Below the pieces are notes generated by a model. That model was not told the DNA's origin. It saw only the letters and a program-made list of their open reading frames with translations, and did not search any database. DNA of 64,000 bases from Methylomonas sp. 11b (lineage in GTDB: Bacteria > Pseudomonadota > Gammaproteobacteria > Methylococcales > Methylomonadaceae), in contig NZ_KI911557.1 of the NCBI RefSeq assembly GCF_000515215.1, positions 2,289,741 to 2,353,740 of the forward strand, in the 5' to 3' direction. How positions within the stretch are numbered: the first letter of the stretch is position 1; each line of letters opens with the position of its first letter. Shown here piece after piece: positions 1-8,328 of this stretch. The translations under genes and the position numbers were made by a program.

Positions 1-357
1 CATCGCCGCCTGCGCAGCTGCGAATATTTCAAATCGATCCCCCAAGACAACTACGATATCCGGTTGCAATTCATTTAAGGCGTCGGCAAATCCAATCAAG
101 CCCAAACCCATGGCCTTACTGATACCCACCGGCGTATCCGAAGATAACAGCATTTCGACCTTGCGATTGATAGCAAAACCGTCGGCGGCAATCTGTTGCC
201 AGGTCAAACCAAACTCCGGCGACAGGTGCATGCCGGTTACGATTAATTGCAACGCCAATTCACTATCATCCTGAATGTCTCGTAACAACCAGTACAACAA
301 ACCGTACTCAGCCCTGGAGCCCGTGATAACGCAAATTTTGCGCGGCACATTAGCCAT
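1..357 (-). CDS. UDP-GlcNAc 2-epimerase (hydrolysing), NeuC/LegG type, N-terminal part
   Basis: The reverse strand reads in frame from ATG at 357 to the window edge, giving 119 residues of the N-terminus; the rest lies outside. It shows the GSRAEYG motif at residues 13-19 and GDRFE at about 106-110, both typical of hydrolysing NDP-HexNAc 2-epimerases of the NeuC/LegG group. These release UDP and form a free 2-epimerised sugar that is condensed with phosphoenolpyruvate to give a nonulosonic acid. The ATG shares its A with the TGA of the aminotransferase gene upstream, so it is translationally coupled as the fourth gene of the operon starting at 3167. The family call is firm. The exact sugar (legionaminic type) is inferred from the neighbours. 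Confidence 0.85.
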   Translation of the reverse strand, partial: MANVPRKICVITGSRAEYGLLYWLLRDIQDDSELALQLIVTGMHLSPEFGLTWQQIAADGFAINRKVEMLLSSDTPVGISKAMGLGLIGFADALNELQPDIVVVLGDRFEIFAAAQAAM

Positions 358-1496
358 CACAAGACCACGCTACTGGGGACATTGACCAGTCGCTCTGCCA
401 AACGCCTTGATTGCACCAAGCTGTGGTGTTGGCAATCTTTATACATCGGCAGGTCCACCATCAAATCCCATAGCGGGCGCGTCATGACGCCTTGAGCGTT
501 GCTGTATTCAAGGAAGGCATCGCGTTGCACCACATCATCCAGTAACAAGGCATTCAGCCAGTAATTAGAACAAGCATCGCTCGGTTCCGAGACGATTTCC
601 ACACCAGCGCCCGCAGCCCATTCCAGGTAACTCTGCGCCAACACGCGTTTGCGTTCGACAAAAATCGGCAATTGCTCAAGTTGAGCCAGCCCCAACGCCG
701 CATTGAGGTTTGGCATCCGATAGTTAAAACCGATTTGATCGTGCGTAAATTTCCAGGCGTGCGGCAGCTTTGCGGTGGTTGTGAGATGTTTGGCCCGCCG
801 CGCGAGATCATCATGGTCGGTCAAGATCATCCCACCACCACCCGTGGTGATGATTTTGTTGCCGTTGAAACTGAGCACGCCCAGTTTACCGAACTTCCCA
901 CAATGCCGGCCGTCAAGTCGGCTGCCCAAGGCTTCGGCGGCGTCTTCCACCAACGGTATGCCGTAGTCGTCGCATACTCGTAACAATCCAGCCATATCGC
1001 ACGGATGACCGAAGGTATGCATCGGCAAACAGGCGGCGATGCGCTTACCACTGCTTTTGTTGTAAACGCCATCGTCACGGCGCTCGCAGTATTGCTCTAA
1101 AAATTCCGCCAGGGCTAGCGGCGACAAACCCAGCGTCCCAGCCTCAATATCCACAAACACCGGCTCTGCACCGCAGTAATGAATGGCGTTGCACGTGGCA
1201 ACGAAAGTCACCGCCTGGGTAAGCACTTCCTCGCCAGGCTGAACGCCGGCAAGCAATATGGCAATATGTAGCGCAGCCGTGCCGTTGACGGTCGCTATGG
1301 CGTGTTTGGCGCCTGTGTATTCGGCGATTTTGATTTCAAATTGGCTGACGTAAGGGCCAACGCTGGATACGAAAGTACTGTCGATCACATCAAACAGATA
1401 CTGCTTCTCGTTGCCGGCAAAGCGCGGTTCGTGTAGCGGAATAAAATCATTAGTTTGATAAATCTCGCGGACCAGGCGGATAAAACTGTCAAACAT
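357..1496 (-). CDS. DegT/DnrJ/EryC1 aminotransferase, LegC-like
   Basis: This PLP-dependent sugar aminotransferase has 379 residues. The Schiff-base lysine is K214 in the FNGNK motif, followed by a TTGGGG glycine run, and the PLP-binding aspartate is D185 in VEDAAE. The opening (FIPLHEPRF, then FVSSVGPYV) is characteristic of the LegC branch, which aminates C4 of a 4-keto-6-deoxy HexNAc nucleotide. It overlaps the start of the 2-epimerase gene by one base and the end of the upstream dehydratase gene by 8 bases. Its likely substrate is therefore the product of that dehydratase. The assignment to LegC rather than another DegT sugar aminotransferase rests on N-terminal resemblance from memory plus context. 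Confidence 0.85.
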   Translation of the reverse strand: MFDSFIRLVREIYQTNDFIPLHEPRFAGNEKQYLFDVIDSTFVSSVGPYVSQFEIKIAEYTGAKHAIATVNGTAALHIAILLAGVQPGEEVLTQAVTFVATCNAIHYCGAEPVFVDIEAGTLGLSPLALAEFLEQYCERRDDGVYNKSSGKRIAACLPMHTFGHPCDMAGLLRVCDDYGIPLVEDAAEALGSRLDGRHCGKFGKLGVLSFNGNKIITTGGGGMILTDHDDLARRAKHLTTTAKLPHAWKFTHDQIGFNYRMPNLNAALGLAQLEQLPIFVERKRVLAQSYLEWAAGAGVEIVSEPSDACSNYWLNALLLDDVVQRDAFLEYSNAQGVMTRPLWDLMVDLPMYKDCQHHSLVQSRRLAERLVNVPSSVVL

Positions 1497-2469
1497 TGTA
1501 AATATCCGCTTTGTATCTTTTCAGATTGTCTGCGTTGCCGAACCAAGCCACGGTGCGGCGCAAACCTTCTTCCAAACTCACTTGCGGCGCAAAATCCGTC
1601 AGTTGCTTGATTTTGCTGTTGTCGCACCACAAACGGTTCACTTCCGACTTTTCCGGCCGCAGCCTTTGCTTATCGACCAAAAACTCGACATCGCTGGCCA
1701 TGATGCTTTTGATTATATTTAAAGTATCACCGACCGAGATTTCGAAATTGGAGCCGATATTGACCGTTTCGCCGATAGCTTGCTCCGCTTCGGCTAAGGC
1801 GATAAAGCCGCGGCAGGTATCTTCCACATAATTGAAATCGCGAGTCGGCGACACATCGCCTAGTTGGATCTGTTTTTTACCGTTGGCAATCTGCGTGATG
1901 ATGGTCGGAATCACCGCCCGCGCAGATTGCCTGGGGCCATAGGTATTAAAAGGCCGAGCGATCGTCAGCGGCAGATTGAAGGCGTTGAAAAAACTCATCG
2001 CCATCGCATCGGCGGCGATTTTCGAGGCGCTATAAGGCGACTGGGGCTGTAACGGATGCTTCTCGTCTATCGGCACATATTGCGCGGTGCCGTAAACTTC
2101 GCTGGTGGAGGTATGAATCACTCGCCCGACGCCATTATCGCGCGCCGCCTGGCATATATTCAGCGTGCCGCGGATATTGGTATCGACATAACTGTCCGGG
2201 GCCTGGTAGGAATACGGGATGGCAATTAATGCCGCCAGATGGAACACCGTATCAACATCACGGCAGGCAAGCCGGCAAAACTGCGGGTCGCGTACATCAC
2301 CACAAATTACCTCAATTTGGTCTTTACAGACCACATCTTCGAGCCAACCCCAGTTGTTGAAGGAGTTATATTGCGCCAGCGCCCGCACCTGAAAGCCGCG
2401 CGCTACCAACATTTCCGTCAAATGCGAGCCGATAAAACCGTCGGCGCCAGTGACTAAAACCTTGTTCAT
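1489..2469 (-). CDS. NAD-dependent 4,6-dehydratase, LegB-like SDR
   Basis: This is an extended short-chain dehydrogenase/reductase of 326 residues. The Rossmann motif is GADGFIG (G8, G11, G14) and the catalytic YxxxK is Y146-K150 in SPYSASK, with a TSTSEVYG serine segment before it. The stretch YNSFNNWGWL near residue 34 matches the LegB group of NDP-sugar 4,6-dehydratases. These make the 4-keto-6-deoxy intermediate used by the neighbouring aminotransferase. The gene overlaps the cytidylyltransferase gene before it by 4 bases (ATGA) and the aminotransferase gene after it by 8. Whether UDP- or GDP-sugar is used cannot be told from the sequence. Confidence 0.85.
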   Translation of the reverse strand: MNKVLVTGADGFIGSHLTEMLVARGFQVRALAQYNSFNNWGWLEDVVCKDQIEVICGDVRDPQFCRLACRDVDTVFHLAALIAIPYSYQAPDSYVDTNIRGTLNICQAARDNGVGRVIHTSTSEVYGTAQYVPIDEKHPLQPQSPYSASKIAADAMAMSFFNAFNLPLTIARPFNTYGPRQSARAVIPTIITQIANGKKQIQLGDVSPTRDFNYVEDTCRGFIALAEAEQAIGETVNIGSNFEISVGDTLNIIKSIMASDVEFLVDKQRLRPEKSEVNRLWCDNSKIKQLTDFAPQVSLEEGLRRTVAWFGNADNLKRYKADIYNV

Positions 2470-3167
2470 ACCAGTCCTTGTTTAATAAAAGCCTCGGCAA
2501 TAGCCCAGTCTTCTTCGGTGTCTATATCCAGACTTTGGATTGCATTCATGATCAGCGGCATTGTTCTTTCGGGATATAACGATTTATGTTCCAACAGATA
2601 TGCCGTTTTACAGCAATACATCGCGCCATTGGGCGTCAACAGCGGCTGAATCTGCTGGCGAGCGGTCTGAGTCGGCTTGGTTTTGTTCAAGGGCGATAAA
2701 AAGCCGTCATCGCAACGAAACAGCGTGGTCAAGTCGCGATGGATTTCCTTACAGCCTATCGCCGCATCGGCCTTTCCTGACACCAGCATAGTCCACGCCT
2801 GATGAATTATAGCCGGGGAACGGAAAGGGGACGTCGGTTGTAACCACATTAGCTGGTCCGGTAAATAGCCATGCGCTTGTTGAAACCAATGTAAAGCATG
2901 TTCTGCAACCTGAAGGGCCGATGCGGTATCCGTAGCGTAATCATCAGGACGAATAAATGGCGCCTGCAGGCCGATTTGCTCGGCCTCCTCTACATATTTC
3001 TGCGAATCGGTCGATAAGATGCTCAGACAACCGGTCAAACCAGCTTGCGCTATAGCTTGCGCGGTCCAGGCAAGCAATGGTTTGCCGCCGAGTAACTTGA
3101 TATTTTTATCCGGCAAGCCCTTAGAGCCGCTCCGAGCCGGAATGACAACGAGTGTGTTAATTTGCAT
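2466..3167 (-). CDS. CMP-nonulosonate cytidylyltransferase, NeuA/LegF-like
   Basis: This acylneuraminate cytidylyltransferase family protein has 233 residues. It opens with VIPARSGSKGLPDKNI, the CTP-binding signature of CMP-sialic acid synthetases, and has the QPTSPFR motif mid-protein. It would activate a nine-carbon 2-keto acid with CTP before transfer to protein or glycan. It is the first gene of the minus-strand operon, with the LegB-, LegC- and LegG-like genes following and overlapping. The synthase (NeuB/LegI) expected for the pathway is not in the window and probably lies past position 1. Start at 3167 (ATG in MQINTLVVIPARS) is the natural choice. Confidence 0.87.
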   Translation of the reverse strand: MQINTLVVIPARSGSKGLPDKNIKLLGGKPLLAWTAQAIAQAGLTGCLSILSTDSQKYVEEAEQIGLQAPFIRPDDYATDTASALQVAEHALHWFQQAHGYLPDQLMWLQPTSPFRSPAIIHQAWTMLVSGKADAAIGCKEIHRDLTTLFRCDDGFLSPLNKTKPTQTARQQIQPLLTPNGAMYCCKTAYLLEHKSLYPERTMPLIMNAIQSLDIDTEEDWAIAEAFIKQGLV

Positions 3168-3283
3168 TCCCGTGGTTTAATTTGTCCTGAAAAATTGGAA
3201 CTCAACATAAGAATAGACCAATCTGCTTTAGCTTTCGGGTCCGCTAACGGCCCCATCAAAATTGGATTTGATACGCTGCAATT

Positions 3284-4435
3284 ATGACTTCGCGACGCTT
3301 ACGCGCGGCAATATTCATGCCTCGCGCCAACACATTCTACTTATCTTTACTATTCGGTTTAAAAAGAGGCCTGGAACAACACGACGTGGAGGTATTTGCC
3401 TCCGTCAGCCATTATGACGAACCCTGTCTGCTGGAATTTTGCCATCAGTTCAAACCCGATCTGATCTTTGAAATGAACCGTGCCCGCAGTGCCTTACCCA
3501 ATCTGCCGGCCCACATCAAGCATATCGCCTGGATTGTCGACACCCTGGGCCATACCGTAGATTACTACCATGGCAGCGATATAACCTATTTTTTCGGCGG
3601 CAATTGGAAGCGCGCGTTTACGGCTGACGGCGGCTTGGTTGACTGGTTACCGCCTGGCACATGTGAAATTAGCTATAACTTTCAGCCGCAACAACCGCTC
3701 TCGGATTTTTCGTTTGTCGGCCATATTCCCAAACCCTGGACCGAGGAAGAGTTGTCGCGAGAAATTTGCCGACATCAGCAAGAACCCATCAACTTCGGCA
3801 GGCTGCACGACGAACTGATCGATTATTGGCAAAACATAAGTTTCGAAAACTTTGAAAACGTAACCTATCTTAATTCTGCCTACCAATTGATCGAAGAACG
3901 TTACGGCCATGCGGTGGAGATCGCCGACCAAAGGCTGCGTTACGATCTGGGCTGTCGCATGATCAGACTACGAAATCGTCATCAGTTGATGTCGCTAGTC
4001 CTGGAAAACTCGGCGTCAGTGAGGATTTACGGCTCGGAAAATTGGATGGACTGGCCGCAATACCGCCCGCACTATCACCATTTTGTCGATCACAGTCATG
4101 AGCTAAAGCAGATTTATCAGTCCACCAAATTGAATCTGCACGAAGGTGTTGGGCCGCATTTTCGGGTATTTGATGCCATGTCGGCCGGAGGCGTGATGTT
4201 CGTTAAGCGGACACCGGACGATAAAGCGGAGGGCGGCATCCTGGAAATCTTCGAACCTTTCGTGCATTACGTGCCGTTTTCGGAACACGATTTTGCCGAA
4301 CACGCCGAAAGATACCTGCACGACGCACAGGCTCGACAAATAATCGTCACTAACGCCGCCGAACAAATCCAGGCCAAACATACCTGGACTCAGCGCGCCG
4401 CCAAGATCATCAAGGACTATTACCATGTGGTCTGA
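3284..4435 (+). CDS. CgeB-like glycosyltransferase family protein
   Basis: The 383-residue protein resembles the CgeB/spore-maturation glycosyltransferase group (GT-B fold, glycosyl transferase group 1-like C-terminus). Visible signatures are FEMNRA, AWIVDTLG, GSDITYFF, DWLPPGTC, FSFVGHIPKPWT, IYGSENW, NLHEGVG and FRVFDAMSAGG. The last resembles the C-terminal donor-site segment of the family. The same motif ladder occurs in the gene at 10413-11585, so the two are paralogues. It is the first gene of a plus-strand operon, and its end overlaps the methyltransferase gene by 11 bases. No convincing ribosome binding site precedes the ATG at 3284. The transferred sugar is unknown. Confidence 0.7.
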   Translation: MTSRRLRAAIFMPRANTFYLSLLFGLKRGLEQHDVEVFASVSHYDEPCLLEFCHQFKPDLIFEMNRARSALPNLPAHIKHIAWIVDTLGHTVDYYHGSDITYFFGGNWKRAFTADGGLVDWLPPGTCEISYNFQPQQPLSDFSFVGHIPKPWTEEELSREICRHQQEPINFGRLHDELIDYWQNISFENFENVTYLNSAYQLIEERYGHAVEIADQRLRYDLGCRMIRLRNRHQLMSLVLENSASVRIYGSENWMDWPQYRPHYHHFVDHSHELKQIYQSTKLNLHEGVGPHFRVFDAMSAGGVMFVKRTPDDKAEGGILEIFEPFVHYVPFSEHDFAEHAERYLHDAQARQIIVTNAAEQIQAKHTWTQRAAKIIKDYYHVV

Positions 4436-5510
4436 TCCCGAACTACCGGCACAGTTGGCTATGACCGAGTTTTACGCCGAACATGTACACAGCCATATCC
4501 ACGCCGATCCGCAGCAAACCTTGCAAAAGTATCGACGCAGAATTTGCGCCGAACTGGCCAAATTCGGGATATCAATAGAACAACTCCGCGATAAAACCAT
4601 ACTCGATATTGGTTCCGGCTGGCAGGCCATCGTCTTCCAGGAGTTGGGTTGCCGGCAGGTTTACCACCTGGACATCAATTCCAAACATGTCGATTTTCTA
4701 AATCGGTACGTCGCTGAAAACGGCATAAAAAATATTATTAGTGAACAAGCTGATATCAGCCACTCGTTGGGGTCCGCGCACGATATTGATCTGGCCTTCG
4801 TCGCCGGGGTTTATCATCACCTAGCCGATCGCGAAGGCTTTCTAGGTAAACTATTGCCGAACATGGCCGCAAACAGCGACATTTTATTCAGGGTTTACCG
4901 CGCCGGAACCTGGAGTCGCTGGCTGGTGGCGATGTTAAGGACCGCCAGCGTCGGCAGATTGACACCCGAACAGCTGCTACGCGCTTACCGGCTGTTACAT
5001 CCCTATGCAATGGACAATCAGTTTGTCGGTGACTTAATTGATGACCTGCTAACCCCACAATGGCTAGCATTTCGGCCACAGCAATTCGTCGCCGATGCTG
5101 AACGACTACAGTTACAGTGGCACTGTTCGGCACCGGCATTTGACTTCGACTTCTCGGACCAAGACGAAAACTTTCGCGTGAAATGGCATATAGACCACCC
5201 TGCCGCCTTCAACCTAAGCAACGGGGTGATCGCAACCGGCCAAGCCCACACCGAGAACGCTATAGCCTCACCACAAATCGCTGATCTGGCCGGCAAATTG
5301 ACCGATCTTATGGCAAGCCTTAGCCATTACCCCAAGCGCGACGCGGCCACCGTACTCGTAGCATTATATTTTTTGGTCAGAACACACAGTGGCGTCGATG
5401 CCTATCGCGGGCAAATCGCCGATGCCACACCCAATCCCAACCTGGCGGATTGGCGTATCGAGCAATTACACGCCTCGTTAACCTATTTCCGCGACTGGCT
5501 TAATCAATGA
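4425..5510 (+). CDS. class I SAM-dependent methyltransferase
   Basis: This 361-residue protein has a class I methyltransferase motif I (LDIGSGWQ, D61 onward), then HLDIN as motif II and an AFVAGVYHHL segment in the position of motif IV/V. The Rossmann core covers about residues 55-160, and the C-terminal 200 residues are unassigned. It sits between a glycosyltransferase and a carbamoyltransferase with overlapping ends (11 bases upstream, 4 downstream), which suggests O-methylation of a sugar in the glycan being built. The acceptor cannot be read from the sequence. Confidence 0.75.
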   Translation: MWSDPELPAQLAMTEFYAEHVHSHIHADPQQTLQKYRRRICAELAKFGISIEQLRDKTILDIGSGWQAIVFQELGCRQVYHLDINSKHVDFLNRYVAENGIKNIISEQADISHSLGSAHDIDLAFVAGVYHHLADREGFLGKLLPNMAANSDILFRVYRAGTWSRWLVAMLRTASVGRLTPEQLLRAYRLLHPYAMDNQFVGDLIDDLLTPQWLAFRPQQFVADAERLQLQWHCSAPAFDFDFSDQDENFRVKWHIDHPAAFNLSNGVIATGQAHTENAIASPQIADLAGKLTDLMASLSHYPKRDAATVLVALYFLVRTHSGVDAYRGQIADATPNPNLADWRIEQLHASLTYFRDWLNQ

Positions 5511-7207
5511 ATATACTGGGCATTACCTCCGGCAGCGAAAGCGGCGTTTGCCTGTTTCAGAATGGTCGAATAGTACTGGCAGTGAGTGAAGAACGTTTAA
5601 CTCGCAAAAAATTTGACGATAGTTTCCCCGCGCGCTCAATAGCCTGGATCCAGCAAGAAAGTGGCTTGACGTGCAGCGATATTGACTTGATCTGTTACGG
5701 CTTCAGTCAAGACTTTATTGATAGCGATGCCGAACAAGCCTATATCGACAGCTTACTGTCAGCGGAAACCATTTCAGACGAAACCACTCGTTCAATAATC
5801 AGGCAACGCGTCGAAACCGAGCGGCAAATCGACAAAACCAAACGTCGGGCATTTTTCGCGGCAATCCGCGACCTGTTTCCGGATACGCCGATTTACAATT
5901 GCAGCCACCACCAATCCCATCAGGCAGCGGCTTTTGCACCGTCGCCATTTGTCCAGGCGCTCGTGATTACCGCCGACGGCCGCGGCGACTTTAAATCGCT
6001 GACCATTAGCCGCGCCGACCGCAGCAACGGTATCGAAGAGCTCTATGTCAGCCCCAGTTGGCGCAGCCTGGGTTATTTTTACGGGCGTATCACCCATTTG
6101 TGCGGCTTCAGCGCCAATCGCCATGAGGGCAAAGTCACCGGCTTGGCCGCTTTAGGCGATCCACAAGCCGCGCAAGACTTTATCGGGCAGATCATTCGTT
6201 TGGAGGATGAGGTAATTTGTCCGGCTTTCGGCGAACTCTACACGCCGTTTTTCAGCAATTATTCTGCGGCATTGACCGAACAGGCAGCGCGCTTCAAACG
6301 CGACGATTTGGCCGCCGCCGCGCAGCAACAGCTGGAAAATATCGTCTGCCGCTTGATCGAAAAACATGTCAAATCCTCCGGCTTGAAGCAAATCTGCTTG
6401 GCAGGCGGCGTCTTTGCCAACGTCAAATTAAACCAGAAAATCCGCCAGCTCGACTGTGTCGATGAGGTATTCGTCTATCCAGCCATGAGCGATGGTGGTA
6501 TCTGTGCAGGCGGCGTTTATCACTATTTGTTATCTAAGGCGGAAGCGCGGACCGTGCTTGATCATGTCTATCTGGGTCCAAAGTGCGAATTATCGACCGA
6601 TGCCAATACCTGGCTCAAACATGGCGTTCGCGCAGTGGTCGAGGTCAATGCAATCGAAAAGCTGATAAGCATTCTGCAGAACCAGGCTATCGTTGGCCTC
6701 GTATCGGGTCGCAGCGAATTCGGCCCCCGGGCTTTGGGTAATAGAAGTATTCTGGCTTCGGCCTGCGATAGGAATATCACTGCCCAAATCAATCTGCGCT
6801 TGCAACGCGATGATTTCATGCCGTTCGCACCCAGCATAGCGGAAGATTTAGCCGACCGATGCCTAAAAAATTATCAGAACACCTGTTTATCCGCTGAATT
6901 TATGACTTTGAGTTTTCCAGTGACAGATGAATTCAGATTAAATTCGCCCGCAGCAATTCATGTAGACCAAACCGTCAGACCACAAATCGTGACCCGGAAA
7001 GCCAACCCATTTTTTTATGATTTGTTGATGGCCTGGTACAAAAAAACAGGTGGGTTATGCCTATTGAATACGTCTTTCAATAGACACGAAGACCCCATCG
7101 TCAACAGCGCCGAAGACATCATTAAAGCGCTCGAACATGGTGCTGTTGATTGGGTATTCAGCCAACCCAATCTGTTTCTGAGTTATTCAGAAGATGGTAT
7201 GAAATGA
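5507..7207 (+). CDS. NodU/CmcH-family O-carbamoyltransferase
   Basis: This 566-residue protein has the expected family length. The N-terminal actin-like half opens MNILGITSGSESGVCL and carries the metal-binding HHQSH at 134-138, as in Kae1/YrdC-type carbamoylation enzymes. The C-terminal half has the hallmark GRSEFGPRALGNRSIL and FMPFAPSI segments. Such enzymes use carbamoyl phosphate and ATP to carbamoylate a hydroxyl of a sugar or natural product. Its ATG at 5507 overlaps the methyltransferase stop (ATGA), and its own stop overlaps the next ATG in the same way, so the gene is a middle member of the plus-strand operon. Confidence 0.9.
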   Translation: MNILGITSGSESGVCLFQNGRIVLAVSEERLTRKKFDDSFPARSIAWIQQESGLTCSDIDLICYGFSQDFIDSDAEQAYIDSLLSAETISDETTRSIIRQRVETERQIDKTKRRAFFAAIRDLFPDTPIYNCSHHQSHQAAAFAPSPFVQALVITADGRGDFKSLTISRADRSNGIEELYVSPSWRSLGYFYGRITHLCGFSANRHEGKVTGLAALGDPQAAQDFIGQIIRLEDEVICPAFGELYTPFFSNYSAALTEQAARFKRDDLAAAAQQQLENIVCRLIEKHVKSSGLKQICLAGGVFANVKLNQKIRQLDCVDEVFVYPAMSDGGICAGGVYHYLLSKAEARTVLDHVYLGPKCELSTDANTWLKHGVRAVVEVNAIEKLISILQNQAIVGLVSGRSEFGPRALGNRSILASACDRNITAQINLRLQRDDFMPFAPSIAEDLADRCLKNYQNTCLSAEFMTLSFPVTDEFRLNSPAAIHVDQTVRPQIVTRKANPFFYDLLMAWYKKTGGLCLLNTSFNRHEDPIVNSAEDIIKALEHGAVDWVFSQPNLFLSYSEDGMK

Positions 7208-8328
7208 ACAAACCGGCGACATTCTCGGATTTGCAAAAAACCGCCGAGCATCATCATTGCGTACACCCCTGGGCCGATCTCTGGATCAATGCCGCAGGGC
7301 ACGTCACCTGCTGCCCGCAAAACCGTAGCCGGTTCGGAAATATTCATCAACACAGTATTGAACAACTGTGGAATTCGGACGCCGCACAAACTGTTCGAAG
7401 ACTGGTAGCAGAGGGGGATTACGTAGCCGCCGGCTGTGAAATCGAATGTCCCTATTTGCGTGGCCGCAAATCCGCGCCGGCTGAGCCGCCGCCAGCGAAT
7501 GAATTGATTAACTTGGACTTCGAACTGCCCACCGAAGAGTCTGACCTGCAGCGCAATATAGCCACAGTCATCGCCGATTACAGCAACAAGGCGCAAATAC
7601 TGTCCGGCTTGCCAATCTATGTGGACACCCAGCCGGTATTACGCTGCAATGCCGACTGCATAATGTGTCCGCAACCACACATGAGCGACATGCGGCATTC
7701 GGAGGAAATATTGCAAAAACTGGAAACACTGCGAGCAACAGCCAAAGTATTCCGTTGGCAAGGCGGCGAGGTATTCAGCAGCAAGCGCTTTTTCCATTAT
7801 CTGCATCAATTCGACACGACCGACAATCCCGATCTCGTCAAATATGTGATCACCAACGGCAGCCTGCTGACCGAAGAGCGGATTGCCGCGCTGACCGAGC
7901 ATGACAATCCGGTGTTTTTTCTGCTGTCGATAGACGGCGTTCAGCAATCGACATTCGAAAAAATACGGCTAGGGCTGAGTTACCGGCAAGTGATGGCGAC
8001 ATTGCACTTTTTGGCATCGGCTCAAGCGACTAATCGGAGCGGCCGTAAACTGGTCCGTTGGAACTATGTGGTGATGAACAGCACCTTGGCTGAGATGCGT
8101 ACCGCCATAGATCTGGCAGATGACTTAAAAGTTGACTTGAATTTTGCTGCGCTGCAAGGCGATTACCCCGAGGAAAACATTTTCCGCTATCCGTTGCACG
8201 ATATTGATACTTTGCTGGATAGATTTGCCGACCTGGCGACTTACAGCAGCAGCAAATCCATTCAGGTAGACGGGCTTTCAGGGCTAAGTTACCGGCTAAG
8301 ACAACACCTTTCAGAGCCGCACGGCTAA
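7204..8328 (+). CDS. radical SAM protein with N-terminal SPASM-like cysteine region
   Basis: From the ATG at 7204, which overlaps the preceding TGA, the protein has 374 residues. A longer reading from 7150 lies inside the carbamoyltransferase gene and is not needed. The radical SAM cluster motif is CNADCIMC (C148, C152, C155), with a WQGGEVF segment where the GGE motif should be. Ahead of it, residues 19-82 hold a SPASM-like block (CVHPW, VTCCPQN, GNIHQHSIEQLW, CEIEC). In most relatives this lies after the catalytic core. The function is unknown. Context suggests sugar or peptide modification for the glycan. The stop codon overlaps the convergent stop of the SDR gene on the other strand. Confidence 0.8.
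   Translation: MNKPATFSDLQKTAEHHHCVHPWADLWINAAGHVTCCPQNRSRFGNIHQHSIEQLWNSDAAQTVRRLVAEGDYVAAGCEIECPYLRGRKSAPAEPPPANELINLDFELPTEESDLQRNIATVIADYSNKAQILSGLPIYVDTQPVLRCNADCIMCPQPHMSDMRHSEEILQKLETLRATAKVFRWQGGEVFSSKRFFHYLHQFDTTDNPDLVKYVITNGSLLTEERIAALTEHDNPVFFLLSIDGVQQSTFEKIRLGLSYRQVMATLHFLASAQATNRSGRKLVRWNYVVMNSTLAEMRTAIDLADDLKVDLNFAALQGDYPEENIFRYPLHDIDTLLDRFADLATYSSSKSIQVDGLSGLSYRLRQHLSEPHG

Noticed and set aside
3200-3260. Imperfect palindrome GGGTCCGCTAACGGCCCC between divergent operons
   Set aside because: Short and mismatched; could be an operator but nothing else supports it.
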